A stretch of DNA of 35,343 nt, from the NCBI GenBank assembly GCA_002399265.1, contig DHDG01000063.1, positions 362 through 35,704 of the forward strand, read 5' to 3'. Below are positions 22,976-32,128 of the stretch, piece by piece. The stretch is from Firmicutes bacterium UBA4882 (GTDB lineage: Bacteria > Bacillota > UBA4882). Made by a program: the position numbers and the translations under genes. Positions within the stretch are counted from its first letter, which is position 1. Each line of letters starts with the position of its first letter. The notes beneath the pieces were generated by a model, which saw only the letters and a program-made list of their open reading frames with translations, was not told where the DNA came from and made no database searches.

Positions 22976-23062
22976 GGCGGATTGGGGCAGGGATCAATCA
23001 TCTTTTCGAGAATTTGACACAAAGAACAACAGCGCGAAGGAGAAGGGGGTAAGGGGTTGGTT

Positions 23063-23821
23063 ATGCATTCTCGGCCAAAATGGTTCTTTTACATTATCAA
23101 GCCGATGCTGAATGCTGTACTCCGGATTTTGTTCAACATCAGGGTTGAGGGTTGGGAAAACCTGCCTAAAAAACCCTATATTATGGTATCGAATCACTTG
23201 AGTTGGATCGATCCGATCGTGTATCTTGGGCTATGGTCGATCGCCCCGAAGCTGGTTTTTATTGCTAATGCGGCTACCTCGGTTAAGAATCCCATGGCCC
23301 GTTTTTTTATTGGTTTGGCAGACCATCCGTTAGTACCATTTGACAAACGGGATCGCCGGTCACGTCTGAATGCCTTACGTAGTATGCTCCGTCAGGCCCA
23401 AGCGGGACGGAACGTCTGCTTCTTTCCAGAAGGACGTATTGGAATGGAAGGCAAGATGTGTCCCTTTCATTCTGGCGCTTTCGCCTTATCCAAAAAACTA
23501 GAGCGCATGGTTGTTCCGGTTGGTCTCGCTGGTACGAATAGCCTATACTGGCGTAAACCGATTAGGATCAGCATTGGTAGTCCAATAACGCCGCAAGCCG
23601 ATGAGACGATCGACCAAATGACGATTAGAGCGCACGCAGTGATGCGCAGTCTCATTCCGCCTTATCCTGGAGATTTGCCAGAACCGCGTCGGCTGCAATC
23701 ACTTGCCACATTGTTTGGTGTCGAGCATCATCCCTTTGTCTTTGACGGCAAACAGGCTTTATACAAAGAAGGCGATCCGGACGGCTACGACCCACTCAGA
23801 GAGGAAAGCGGTTTGAACTAA
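23063..23821 (+). CDS. plsC: 1-acyl-sn-glycerol-3-phosphate acyltransferase (PlsC family)
   Basis: Adds the second fatty acyl chain to lysophosphatidic acid in phospholipid synthesis at the cytoplasmic membrane. The catalytic HX4D motif is seen in SNHLSWIDP (about residues 46-54), and the substrate-binding motif in FFPEGRIGMEG (about 121-131). An N-terminal hydrophobic stretch lies before the motif. The ATG at 23063 follows AAGGGG; a TTG two codons earlier is less likely. The C-terminal 60 residues extend past the core domain. A related acyltransferase role (another lysophospholipid) cannot be ruled out. Confidence 0.88.
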   Translation: MHSRPKWFFYIIKPMLNAVLRILFNIRVEGWENLPKKPYIMVSNHLSWIDPIVYLGLWSIAPKLVFIANAATSVKNPMARFFIGLADHPLVPFDKRDRRSRLNALRSMLRQAQAGRNVCFFPEGRIGMEGKMCPFHSGAFALSKKLERMVVPVGLAGTNSLYWRKPIRISIGSPITPQADETIDQMTIRAHAVMRSLIPPYPGDLPEPRRLQSLATLFGVEHHPFVFDGKQALYKEGDPDGYDPLREESGLN

Positions 23822-23901
23822 CAGCAGTTTGGCCGCAGAAATGGTGGGGAATTTTTGTGGAACTTTTTTCTACCTTGGACGGTCAAAAAGAAAAGGGTCT
23901 C

Positions 23902-25071
23902 ATGTCGGCGATTAATGTGATCGTCGCGCCGGATTCGTTTAAAGGCAGCCTGCGCTCAACGGAGGCAGCCCGCGCTATTAAAGAAGGGATTCTGGCAGCC
24001 GCCGAACGCCGCGGGGTTGAGGCACATATCCGTACAGTGCCAATGGCTGACGGTGGGGAAGGTACGGTTGACGCAATCTTGTCCGCGTTCGGGGGTCGCC
24101 GCTTGTCCCTTAAAGTCATGGATCCATTGGGTCGCAAAATTGATTCTTTTTTCGGATTATTGGCGGATCAGGATCGGACGGCAGTCATTGAACTGGCTGC
24201 TGCTTCCGGGTTAAATCTGATCCGAGCCGAGGAAAGAAATCCTTTGCTGACTACTACTTATGGAACCGGCGAGTTAATTCGTGCGGCGCTGGACGAAGGC
24301 AGTCGCAAGATCATTATTGGAATTGGTGGTAGCGCTACCAGTGACGGTGGAGCCGGTATGGCTCAGGCTTTAGGTGCGCGGCTACTTGATTCTGGCGGAC
24401 AGGAGATCCGCCTGGGGGGAGGTGCGCTAGGCCGCCTGGCAAGAATTGATCTCACGGGGTTGGATCCTGGAATTAAACTCGCCAGAGTAATTGTGGCATC
24501 CGACGTCCGCAACGTGTTGTATGGTCCGGATGGGGCTGCGGCGGTTTATGGGCCGCAAAAGGGTGCCAGTCCGGAAATGGTGGCTACTCTCGACCGCAAC
24601 TTAAAGCACTTCGCCGATGTCGTTGAGCATGATTTGGGCACCAAGGTCGCCGATCTCCCGGGTGCGGGAGCAGCCGGTGGTGCTGGTGCCGGATTGGTGG
24701 CGCTCCTAGGCGCTGAACTGCAGTCCGGAATCGACATCATCATGGACCTCGCACAACTAGACGCAATGCTACCAGATGCGGATTTACTGATTACCGGCGA
24801 AGGGGCCACCGACTTTCAGACTGCTTACGGCAAAGTGCCTTTTGGTTTGGCGCAGGCTGCCAAGCCTTATGGCGTACCAGTCTTTTGTATTTCCGGCAGT
24901 CTGGGAAAAGAATATCAGACTCTATACGATCATGGCATTACGGCGTTTTTTAGTATTATCAACCGTCCGATGACGCTAGAAGAAGCTATGCAACACGCCT
25001 CTGCCCTGCTCACAGCTGCGGCTGAGAATGCCTGCGGAGCTTTTCTGGCGCGGAAGTACGCGAAGAAATAA
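23902..25071 (+). CDS. glxK: Glycerate kinase (GarK/GlxK family)
   Basis: Phosphorylates glycerate (normally to 2-phosphoglycerate in this class) with ATP in the cytoplasm. Family stretches are VIVAPDSFKGSLRSTEAARA at the start, VPMADGGEGTVDAI, IGIGGSATSDGGAGMAQALG and DLLITGEGATDFQTAYGKVP. The ATG at 23902 fits the family start. A GTG at 23857 with a GGTGGGG site is in frame and would add 15 residues (ELFSTLDGQKEKGL), so the start is not settled. At 389 aa the length is normal. It lies between plsC and a lipoprotein gene on the same strand, with no evident functional link. Confidence 0.93.
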   Translation: MSAINVIVAPDSFKGSLRSTEAARAIKEGILAAAERRGVEAHIRTVPMADGGEGTVDAILSAFGGRRLSLKVMDPLGRKIDSFFGLLADQDRTAVIELAAASGLNLIRAEERNPLLTTTYGTGELIRAALDEGSRKIIIGIGGSATSDGGAGMAQALGARLLDSGGQEIRLGGGALGRLARIDLTGLDPGIKLARVIVASDVRNVLYGPDGAAAVYGPQKGASPEMVATLDRNLKHFADVVEHDLGTKVADLPGAGAAGGAGAGLVALLGAELQSGIDIIMDLAQLDAMLPDADLLITGEGATDFQTAYGKVPFGLAQAAKPYGVPVFCISGSLGKEYQTLYDHGITAFFSIINRPMTLEEAMQHASALLTAAAENACGAFLARKYAKK

Positions 25072-25102
25072 ACCATGGATCACGATTATGGAGGGATTAT
25101 TG

Positions 25103-25645
25103 ATGAAAAGGTTTCTGATGCTGTTAATTTTGGTCATCGCGGTGGCAATGCCGTTTGTTTCCGGATGCTCAGCCAAGCGCGAAGTAACGATGACGATGAC
25201 TCCCGAAGCCGGAAAAGCCCTAGTGGCAGGCACGAGAGAACCAATTGATCATTTCAACCTGGTGCTTGGTAATATCCATGTTTATCCCGAAGACGGCGGG
25301 ACAACCGGTGCGATAGTCCTGGCCAATAGCGCGACTGTCGATCTTAAAGCAGTATATAGTGGATCAGATACACCTGTTCTGACCAGCGAATTACCGGAAG
25401 GAACATACTATGATCTGACGTTGACCTTCTCAGCAGTAGATGTGGATGGTAGCTTCGGTGGCTTGACCTATCAGTTCAACCATCAACTTAATAACGGCAA
25501 TGGCATCACTGTGAAATATGACAACACCAAACTGGTAGTTGATGAGGACGGTGCCGAACTGGTGTGGGAGTATAATGCAGCGCTCTTGTTAGTAGTAGAC
25601 GGAAGCACCACTGTTGTTGCAGAGGGCTCGATTACGATCAAATAG
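25103..25645 (+). CDS. Putative lipoprotein, DUF4382-like
   Basis: A 180-aa protein with a lipoprotein signal (residues 1-21, lipobox VSGC). The mature part begins SAKREVTMTMTPEAGK and continues as a beta-rich domain, with PIDHFNLVLGNIHVYPEDGG, LPEGTYYDLTLTFSAVDVD and VDGSTTVVAEGSITIK. This resembles the DUF4382 carbohydrate-binding-like fold, though I am not certain. The ATG at 25103 follows GGAGGG; an upstream in-frame extension overlaps glxK. It is probably anchored to a membrane and faces the periplasm or surface. The palindromic element begins 15 bases after the stop. Confidence 0.78.
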   Translation: MKRFLMLLILVIAVAMPFVSGCSAKREVTMTMTPEAGKALVAGTREPIDHFNLVLGNIHVYPEDGGTTGAIVLANSATVDLKAVYSGSDTPVLTSELPEGTYYDLTLTFSAVDVDGSFGGLTYQFNHQLNNGNGITVKYDNTKLVVDEDGAELVWEYNAALLLVVDGSTTVVAEGSITIK

Positions 25646-25659
25646 TAGTCTGTAAAAAC

Positions 25660-25730
25660 GAACACAAGGGGACGGTTCTTCTGTGCTAACTCCCAGACGA
25701 ATGACACAGAAGAACCGTCCCCTTGTGTTC
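25660..25730. repeat. Palindromic intergenic element, copy 2 (GGGGACGGTTC family)
   Basis: Perfect 26-bp inverted arms (25660-25685 and 25705-25730) enclose a 19-base centre. It shares GGGGACGGTTCT and its complement with copy 1 and GGGGACGGTTC with the partial copy 3. It fills nearly all the space between a lipoprotein stop and the permease start at 25748. Confidence 0.88.
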
Positions 25731-25747
25731 TGAATGGGCGTGAAAAT

Positions 25748-26788
25748 GTGGTCTATCTCGTAGCATTTATTTCGGCATTTATCTTTGGATTATCCTTTTT
25801 GTTTACCAAGAGTGCATTGGAGTATCTGAGCAATTACCAGCTTTTAGCCGCGCGCTTCATCATTGCGGCGCTCCTGATGTGGCTGCTGCGACGCCTGCGT
25901 GTTCTGAAAGTCAATTTAAAGGGGCGCTCGCTCTGGGGAATTATATTAATGGCCTTTTTTGAGCCGATTATCTACTTTATTTGCGAAACGCAGGGCATCC
26001 GGCTGACCACCTCATCGGAGGCCGGCCTGATGATCTCCATGATCCCGGTAGTCGTCGCGATCCTGGCGGCCTTGGTTCTGAAAGAAATACCAACCTTCCT
26101 GCAGGTGATCTCCATCGCCATGTCAGTCGGCGGGGTGGCACTCGTCGCTCTGGGTGGCGGAGCACTGTCATTTTCCGGGCATGCGTTGGGTCTACTGGCT
26201 TTGGGCGGAGCAGTCTTAGCCGCCAGTTGCTTTACAATCTTGTCACGCCGTCTCTCCGGGCAGTTTACCCCGACTGAGCTGACCTATGTAATGTGTTGGA
26301 CGGCGGCGGCGGTTTTTAGTGTCATGGCAGTGATCGAAGTACTCTTTTCCGCTGCCGGCGCAGGTCGCAGCTTGGCCGCAATTGCAGAAGGGCTGCGACA
26401 GCCGCAGGCTTGGGGCGCAGTACTCTATTTGGGCGTTTTTTCGTCGATTGTCGCCTATTTTGGCGTGAATTATGTATTGTCTAAGGTTGAAGCCAACCGC
26501 AGCGCGGTACTTTCCAATCTGGTGACCATTGTCTCAGTAGGTGCCGGCGTGCTGTTTCTCAATGAACCGTTTTACTGGTATCACTTAATCGGCGGAATTC
26601 TGATCATTGCCGGCGTTTATGGGATTAATAAGTTTGCCCGGGCGGCGAACCACCCGGGCATAGATCAGGGCGAAGGACAACATGGCCAAGGACAAGGCCA
26701 AGGTCAAGGTCAAGGCCATGGCCAAGGCCGGTCTGTCAGTGGTCAGTCTATCAGCTCACAAACTGTTTTAGATAATGGGCGGGATTAA
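25748..26788 (+). CDS. EamA/DMT-superfamily transporter
   Basis: An inner-membrane permease with ten predicted helices in two EamA repeats. The first starts at VAFISAFIFGLSFLFTKSAL and the second at LGLLALGGAVLAASCFTILS. GVFSSIVAYFGVNYVLSKVE and VGAGVLFLNEPFYWYHLIGG are typical of the family. The substrate (metabolite export or uptake) is unknown. After the last helix, a hydrophilic tail of about 50 residues carries a GQGQGQGQG repeat. The GTG start at 25748 has only a weak GGGCG site, since the palindromic element lies just upstream. Its 3' end overlaps the convergent metallopeptidase gene by 38 bases. Confidence 0.87.
   Translation: MVYLVAFISAFIFGLSFLFTKSALEYLSNYQLLAARFIIAALLMWLLRRLRVLKVNLKGRSLWGIILMAFFEPIIYFICETQGIRLTTSSEAGLMISMIPVVVAILAALVLKEIPTFLQVISIAMSVGGVALVALGGGALSFSGHALGLLALGGAVLAASCFTILSRRLSGQFTPTELTYVMCWTAAAVFSVMAVIEVLFSAAGAGRSLAAIAEGLRQPQAWGAVLYLGVFSSIVAYFGVNYVLSKVEANRSAVLSNLVTIVSVGAGVLFLNEPFYWYHLIGGILIIAGVYGINKFARAANHPGIDQGEGQHGQGQGQGQGQGHGQGRSVSGQSISSQTVLDNGRD
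26684..26725 (+). repeat. Hexamer tandem repeat coding for a Gly-Gln tail
   Basis: Seven adjacent 6-base units of the form GGNCAA (one ends CAT) code for alternating Gly and Gln or His in the tail of the DMT permease. Confidence 0.8.
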
Positions 26789-28358
26789 GCTTTTCTCCGG
26801 TAGCCTTCTGGAGCATTTCATTCCAGTGATAGCGCGCTCCGGGACGGAAAACCTGCTCAATCAAAAATTTCCCGGCAGCCGGTTGACCAACGATGGAGGG
26901 CGCCTGCATGACTTTCGTGGTTAAGTGCGCCCAAAGCTGGGAGGCAGTCATTTCGCCCAGCACATAGTTTTGATAATAGGCTGGGAAGTTGGCGAGGTGG
27001 ATCTTGGCTGCCCAATCCGGCTGATGCCGACCTTCCGGTCGTGTCAGCAATTGTATTTCCTCAACCAGATCCCACCAGAGCCTATTGAGGTCTTGGTCGG
27101 GGTTGCTGTACATGGACCTTTCGAAATAGGCGACTGTCATGCCCCAGCGGGCAAAAATCAGTTGCGAGAGCTGTAAGTTCTGCTGTAATTTCTCGGCCAA
27201 GGCCTGCGCCTCATCGCGCTCCAGGCCGACAATCTCATGTAGGAAAACGGCATCCTGCGACATTCTGCCATTGAGTTGGGCCACCGCTTCGGTCGTGAGG
27301 GTGTGTGCCGCTGTCCGCAGTCGGTGTGGCAGATTGGAGTCCACATATTTATCATAGACCGCATGCCCTAATTCATGCAACAGGGTTGTCATCCATTTGG
27401 CATCCGGGCGCAGGTTCGCTAGGATGCGGATATCACCCTGGCGATCCACATCCGTACAGAAGGCGTGCTGGCATTTGCCTTCCCGCTCATAAAGGTCGCT
27501 GCGCTTCAGGATATCGCGCACTTCCAGACCGATGCCGTCGTAATATCTGACCGCCAGCTCCTCCAGGTTGTGGCCGCGGTAGTAAGAATCCAGATCGACA
27601 CCGCCCGTCTTCGGGGCTTCCTGGAAAAACGGATCACTGTAATGCCAAGGGCGTAGCTGAGTCATATCGATACCAAACCTTTGCGCCAATTGTCGATCAA
27701 GATTCTTTTTTGCATCCGCAAAAGGCTGGTCGGATAGCTTCTTAAATTCATCGAAAATGCCAAACACCTCTGGCACATCCAGTTCTGAGAGCGTCAGCGA
27801 CATACAGTAAAAATCAGAAAAGCCAAGCTGGCGCGCAATGCGGTTACGCAGTTTGACCAGCGTGATCACTTTCTCAGCTACCAGCTCGCCAATCTTCTTG
27901 CTGGCTTCCCAAGCTTGCTGCCGCACCGCACTATCAGTTTCCTCGTCTAAGATGTCGCGAATCACATTGTCGGAGACCTTTTCGCCATTTAACTCTGTCC
28001 GGAAGTTGACAAAGTCACCGGAAATCTCGGTCTGGCGCTGAACCAGTTCCGCAATAGTCTGATCATCGACCTGATTACGCAGGAAATTACGGTAAAGCAT
28101 ATCAAGTTGCCGGGCAGCTAAAGGCTCTTGAACGGCACCAGTCTCCCGAAACTGGACAAGTTTCTGAAAAGCCGCGCGATCGGACATCATTTTCATATGC
28201 TTAGCACTCAACGCACCGGATTTCTGGAAGTCCTCCGGGCGGCCGGTCGTTTGCGACAGCCAGCGCGCGTTAGCCATTTCAATCTGCAGGGGAATTGCTT
28301 GTGCCTCAAACTCCTGCAAGAATGCGGCAAACTCTTTCTCCGTAACCCCTTTTTCCAT
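26751..28358 (-). CDS. M3/M2-type zinc metallopeptidase
   Basis: A 535-aa soluble, helical peptidase. The zinc site HELGHAVYDKYV (near residue 329) supplies the HExxH motif, with a glutamate further on (LTTEAVAQLNG) as the probable third ligand. The overall plan resembles gluzincin oligopeptidases of the Pz-peptidase/angiotensin-converting-enzyme-like group, which cut peptides. No signal peptide is seen, so it likely acts on cytoplasmic peptides, perhaps those brought in by Opp; that link is inferred. The ATG at 28358 has a weak AAGGCGGGG site 8 bases upstream. The C-terminus GEKLNPAHYLKQFV looks complete. It overlaps the DMT permease gene tail-to-tail. Confidence 0.88.
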   Translation of the reverse strand: MEKGVTEKEFAAFLQEFEAQAIPLQIEMANARWLSQTTGRPEDFQKSGALSAKHMKMMSDRAAFQKLVQFRETGAVQEPLAARQLDMLYRNFLRNQVDDQTIAELVQRQTEISGDFVNFRTELNGEKVSDNVIRDILDEETDSAVRQQAWEASKKIGELVAEKVITLVKLRNRIARQLGFSDFYCMSLTLSELDVPEVFGIFDEFKKLSDQPFADAKKNLDRQLAQRFGIDMTQLRPWHYSDPFFQEAPKTGGVDLDSYYRGHNLEELAVRYYDGIGLEVRDILKRSDLYEREGKCQHAFCTDVDRQGDIRILANLRPDAKWMTTLLHELGHAVYDKYVDSNLPHRLRTAAHTLTTEAVAQLNGRMSQDAVFLHEIVGLERDEAQALAEKLQQNLQLSQLIFARWGMTVAYFERSMYSNPDQDLNRLWWDLVEEIQLLTRPEGRHQPDWAAKIHLANFPAYYQNYVLGEMTASQLWAHLTTKVMQAPSIVGQPAAGKFLIEQVFRPGARYHWNEMLQKATGEKLNPAHYLKQFVS

Positions 28359-28697
28359 TTATGCAGCCCCGCCTTCGTTTCAAATGATCTCCTATCAAAA
28401 GGATCTCCTATTGAAAAATATTATTCGATTAGCGAAGCAGTTTTCCTCTTTCGGGGCGACTTCACAAGTTCTTCATATTGATCAGGTATCATTAAACTAG
28501 ATATGCAGTAAAGTGCATCTGCGGGCGTACATGGATTTCCAGACAATACGTGGAACAAACGGAGCCAAAAGGCGTTTATCCAAAGTGTGAACACATACGC
28601 TGCAGAGGATGCGCAAGGAACGCACACAGGCGCGCAGCACGTAGACGCGCCGAGGATGTTAATGTTTGACTAGACACGTGTTATAGGAGGGCAAAAT
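28359..28697. other. Divergent intergenic region between the metallopeptidase and macA
   Basis: These 339 bases should hold two promoters, but I could not pick a convincing one. Visible are a direct repeat of GATCTCCTAT (28386-28395 and 28402-28411) and a GGCGCG/CGCGCC hairpin (28629-28634 with 28646-28651), about 50 bases before macA. No gene is supported. Confidence 0.4.
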
Positions 28698-30179
28698 ATG
28701 AAACGCCGCAATAAATGGGTGATTATCTTACTGATTGCCGCAGTCGCCTTTTTTTTGGTGGTGCGCGGCATCATGAAAGGCCGCCAAGCTGCCAATGAGG
28801 CTGCCACGGAAGTTTTTAGCGAAGTTCCGGCAACCCGCCAGCGTTTGGCGGTTATTATTGATACGGCCGGCACCATTAATCCGGCTGGATCAATCGAGAT
28901 TGTCTCCCCGCTGAACGGGAAAATCAAGAAATTGCTGGTGGAGGCCGGTGCGCCTGTTGCCAAAGGGCAGGTTGTCGCCAAAATCGATGCCTATGACGCA
29001 GAGCAGTTGGTTAATAAGGCGCGCAATGATCTAAAGATTGCCGAATCCAAGCTGCGGGCAGCCAAACTGGAAGCATCCCAGGCACCAGCTAAAGCGGACA
29101 TGCAGGTTGACCGTGCCAAGTCCACCTTGGCTTCCGCGCAACTCAAACATGATCAATTGATTGCTGGGCCAACTAAAGAGGCGGTAGCTCAGATTGAGTC
29201 AGCTTTGAAGCAGGCGCAGTTGTCACTGGATTCGGCTCAGACAGAGTATGAGCGCATGGCGCGCCTGTATGATGCTCAGGCCGTAACCAAGCAGCAGCTC
29301 GACTCAGCGCTGAACAAGTATGAGTCGGCCAAGGAATCATATAAGTCGTCACAGGCCAAGCTGGACGATTTGCAGGCCCCGCCTTCGGCCGAGGAGCTTG
29401 CGGCCGCAGAGCATTCACTGGCGCAGGCACAGATCGATCTGCAGATTGCAGAGGAAAATGCGCAGGCCAGCGATCAAAATGACGCCTTGCTGCAGGTGGA
29501 AATTGCCTACAAAGATGCCCAGAACGCCTATCAGTCCGCTGAAAGGGATTTGCAGGCCACTGAGATTAAGGCACCCATTGCCGGACTGGTTACACAGGTT
29601 GCAATCAAGGAAGGCGCTTATGTAACTGACAAGACCGTAATGATGGCCATCGCCGACACCTCCGGACTGATTGTGGAGGCTTCCGTTGATGAATATGACA
29701 TTGTGAAAATGGAGCCCGGGCTGCAGTGCAGAGTGATCATCGAGCCGCTGGGCAACGCCGTTTTCCCGGCGGAACTCGTATTTGCTGGCGCAGTCGGTAG
29801 TGCGCAGGGCGGAGTGGTGCTTTATCCGGTGAAAGTAGCGCTGCTCAATCCAGCAATGGATGTCAAAATCGGCATGAATGCAGATATCGAAATTATAGTG
29901 GCTGAACAGTCCAATGCGCTCTGCATCCCGAACGCTGCCTTGGAAAACAGGGGCGGACAATCCGTCGTACGATTGCTGGAAGCAGACGGTAAACTCTCAT
30001 TCCGGGAGGTTACGATTGGTTTGCAGACCGACGCGATGACTGAAATTATCGACGGGTTACAGGAAGGCGAAAAAGTAGCCGTGCCTGGTGCGACAAGAAT
30101 CCCGGGTCAGCGCAACCCGGCAGGCATGTTTCAAATGGGCGTCGGTGGTGGTCAGCAGGGCGGGAGGATGCGCCCGTGA
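28698..30179 (+). CDS. macA: MacA/HlyD-type periplasmic adaptor of an efflux pump
   Basis: Membrane fusion protein that joins the MacB transporter to the outer-membrane factor. One membrane helix lies at residues 8-23. A lipoyl-like half is seen in PLNGKIKKLLVEAGAPVAKG (about 74-93), then a long alpha-helical hairpin (about 105-290) with repeated KAxxxLxxAQ patterns, and the second lipoyl half TEIKAPIAGLVTQVAIKEGA. Beta-barrel and membrane-proximal domains follow, and the protein ends in a Gly/Gln/Met-rich tail. At 493 aa it is longer than typical MacA because the hairpin is long. The ATG at 28698 follows AGGAGGG. Its stop overlaps the next start by four bases (GTGA). Confidence 0.9.
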   Translation: MKRRNKWVIILLIAAVAFFLVVRGIMKGRQAANEAATEVFSEVPATRQRLAVIIDTAGTINPAGSIEIVSPLNGKIKKLLVEAGAPVAKGQVVAKIDAYDAEQLVNKARNDLKIAESKLRAAKLEASQAPAKADMQVDRAKSTLASAQLKHDQLIAGPTKEAVAQIESALKQAQLSLDSAQTEYERMARLYDAQAVTKQQLDSALNKYESAKESYKSSQAKLDDLQAPPSAEELAAAEHSLAQAQIDLQIAEENAQASDQNDALLQVEIAYKDAQNAYQSAERDLQATEIKAPIAGLVTQVAIKEGAYVTDKTVMMAIADTSGLIVEASVDEYDIVKMEPGLQCRVIIEPLGNAVFPAELVFAGAVGSAQGGVVLYPVKVALLNPAMDVKIGMNADIEIIVAEQSNALCIPNAALENRGGQSVVRLLEADGKLSFREVTIGLQTDAMTEIIDGLQEGEKVAVPGATRIPGQRNPAGMFQMGVGGGQQGGRMRP

Positions 30180-30898
30180 AACATGTAGTTGAGCTCAGAA
30201 ATATTACGAAGACTTATGTGATTGGCGAAATCCAGGTTAAAGCGTTGCGCGGCATAAGCTTTGGTATCGCGCCCGGTGAATTTGTGGCGATTATGGGTGC
30301 TTCCGGATCTGGCAAATCCACGCTCATGAACATCTTGGGCTGTCTTGATCAACCAACCGCCGGAGAATACTATCTCAACAATCGGGAGGTCAGCAATCTG
30401 TCAGCGGCTGAGCTAGCCCGCCTGCGTAACAGAGAACTCGGTTTCGTCTTTCAATCCTATAACTTATTGCCGCGACTGGACGCGATTCACAATGTTGAAC
30501 TGCCCCTGATTTATGCGGGGGTGGGATTGGCAGAACGCAAAGAGCGGGCGCTGGCGGCTTTGGAACGCGTAGGTTTGACTGAACGCGCCAAGCACCGTCC
30601 GGTGGAACTCTCCGGAGGACAGCAGCAGCGCGTCGCCATTGCGCGGGCGTTGATCAATGAACCCAAGTTGATCCTGGCGGATGAGCCAACCGGCAACCTC
30701 GATACCGCCTCCAGCCTTGAGATCATGCAGATCTTTCAGGAACTTAACGAGCGGCGCGGTATTACTGTAATTATCGTCACACACGAAGAAGATATTGCCG
30801 CTTTTTCCAAGCGGATCTTACGATTCCGCGATGGTCTGCTGATTGAGGATGCGCCTGTCGTGGGAAAGGGGGCCGCCACACATGAAATTTCTCGATAA
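30176..30898 (+). CDS. macB: MacB-type ABC transporter ATP-binding protein
   Basis: ATPase of a LolD/MacB-like transporter. It shows Walker A GASGSGKST (residues 41-49), a Q-loop FVFQSYNLLPRL, the signature LSGGQQQR, Walker B LILADEPTGNLD and the H-loop VTHEED. Unlike E. coli MacB, the ATPase and membrane parts are separate genes here. The GTG start at 30176 follows GGGAGGATG. It overlaps macA by four bases and the permease gene by 17 bases, so the three are probably made together. Confidence 0.92.
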   Translation: MKHVVELRNITKTYVIGEIQVKALRGISFGIAPGEFVAIMGASGSGKSTLMNILGCLDQPTAGEYYLNNREVSNLSAAELARLRNRELGFVFQSYNLLPRLDAIHNVELPLIYAGVGLAERKERALAALERVGLTERAKHRPVELSGGQQQRVAIARALINEPKLILADEPTGNLDTASSLEIMQIFQELNERRGITVIIVTHEEDIAAFSKRILRFRDGLLIEDAPVVGKGAATHEISR

Positions 30899-32087
30899 CC
30901 TCTGGCTGGCGCTGGATGCTCTACGCAGCAACCTGATGCGTTCCATTTTGACCACATTGGGCATTGTAATTGGCATCTTTGCCGTCATTGCTATGGTTTC
31001 TATTGGTGAAGGGGCCAAATCCGAGATCACGGGGCAAATTGAAGCGCTGGGTTCCAACCTGTTAACGGTGACGCCCGGTCGAGTCAGCAGCGGTTCAAGC
31101 ATTGGTGCTTTCGGCAGCGGGACGTCCCTGACCCAAGATCATCTGGCACTCATCGAGGCTTGCCCTTCAGTGGCGCTGGCGGCCCCGGAAGTCGGTTCTA
31201 ATATGAGTGTCAGTGTCGGAAAGACCAGCATGATCACAAACATCATCGGAACCACTGGGCCTTATGCGCAGATTAGGAATTTGGGAATCGAGCGCGGATT
31301 GTTTTTCGGAACCCGGGAAGAGGACGCCGCCAGTCGTGTAGCCGTAATCGGGGCGGGTGTTGCCGAGGAACTTTTTCCGAATCAGGATCCCATCGGGCTT
31401 TCGATGAAAATTGGGAACGTTAAGTTCACGATTACGGGATTATTAGCGTCCAAAGGCCAGTCCGGAATCCTCAGCAATGATGATGTAGTCTATATCCCGA
31501 TTACCACAGCTCAGCGCCGATTGCTTGGTGCACGCCGCGGACAGCTCAGGGCGATTTATGTCACTTCCAAGAGTGAGGATGTGACCGATCTGGCTGTGGC
31601 CGAGATTGAACAAGCGTTACTCCGAGATCTGAAAGACCCCGAAGCATTCAACGTGAGTAATCAGGCGGACCTCATTAGTGTGGTCGAAGACATGACTACG
31701 ACGATGACTTTGCTATTGGCTTGTATTGCCGGAATATCCTTGCTGGTAGGCGGGATCGGTATTATGAACATTATGTTAGTGTCCGTTACGGAACGCATTC
31801 GGGAGATCGGCATCCGCAAGGCGATTGGCGCCCAGGAAAAAGAGATTTTGCTGCAATTCTTGCTGGAAGCCGCCACGCTCAGTCTGTTGGGTGGATTGAT
31901 CGGGATCGCTCTGGGTGCGACAGGCGCAGTTCTCCTTTCCCGGGCTTTAGGGTGGCAGGCGGTCGTCAGCATAGAAGCGATTTTGATGGCTTCGGGTATC
32001 TCGTTGATGATTGGTCTGTTTTTTGGGGTCTACCCCGCCCGCAAAGCCGCTCGCCTGGATCCGATTGTGGCGCTGCGGCATGAGTAA
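30882..32087 (+). CDS. MacB-type ABC transporter permease (FtsX-like)
   Basis: Four-helix MacB/FtsX membrane subunit of 401 aa. The first helix follows SNLMRSILTTLGIVIGIFAV. A large periplasmic MacB-core domain (about residues 45-275) comes next. Three C-terminal helices include SLLVGGIGIMNIMLVSVTER, IREIGIRKAIGAQEKEI and GLFFGVYPARKAARLDPIVAL, all typical of the family. The ATG at 30882 has GGGAAAGGGGG upstream, inside the ATPase gene. With MacA and the outer-membrane factor it should expel a drug, a peptide or a lipid-like compound; which one is not known. Confidence 0.93.
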   Translation: MKFLDNLWLALDALRSNLMRSILTTLGIVIGIFAVIAMVSIGEGAKSEITGQIEALGSNLLTVTPGRVSSGSSIGAFGSGTSLTQDHLALIEACPSVALAAPEVGSNMSVSVGKTSMITNIIGTTGPYAQIRNLGIERGLFFGTREEDAASRVAVIGAGVAEELFPNQDPIGLSMKIGNVKFTITGLLASKGQSGILSNDDVVYIPITTAQRRLLGARRGQLRAIYVTSKSEDVTDLAVAEIEQALLRDLKDPEAFNVSNQADLISVVEDMTTTMTLLLACIAGISLLVGGIGIMNIMLVSVTERIREIGIRKAIGAQEKEILLQFLLEAATLSLLGGLIGIALGATGAVLLSRALGWQAVVSIEAILMASGISLMIGLFFGVYPARKAARLDPIVALRHE

Positions 32088-32128
32088 TCGATCTGAGGCG
32101 TGTTCCATTTTTGGAGGTGCTATCTATC

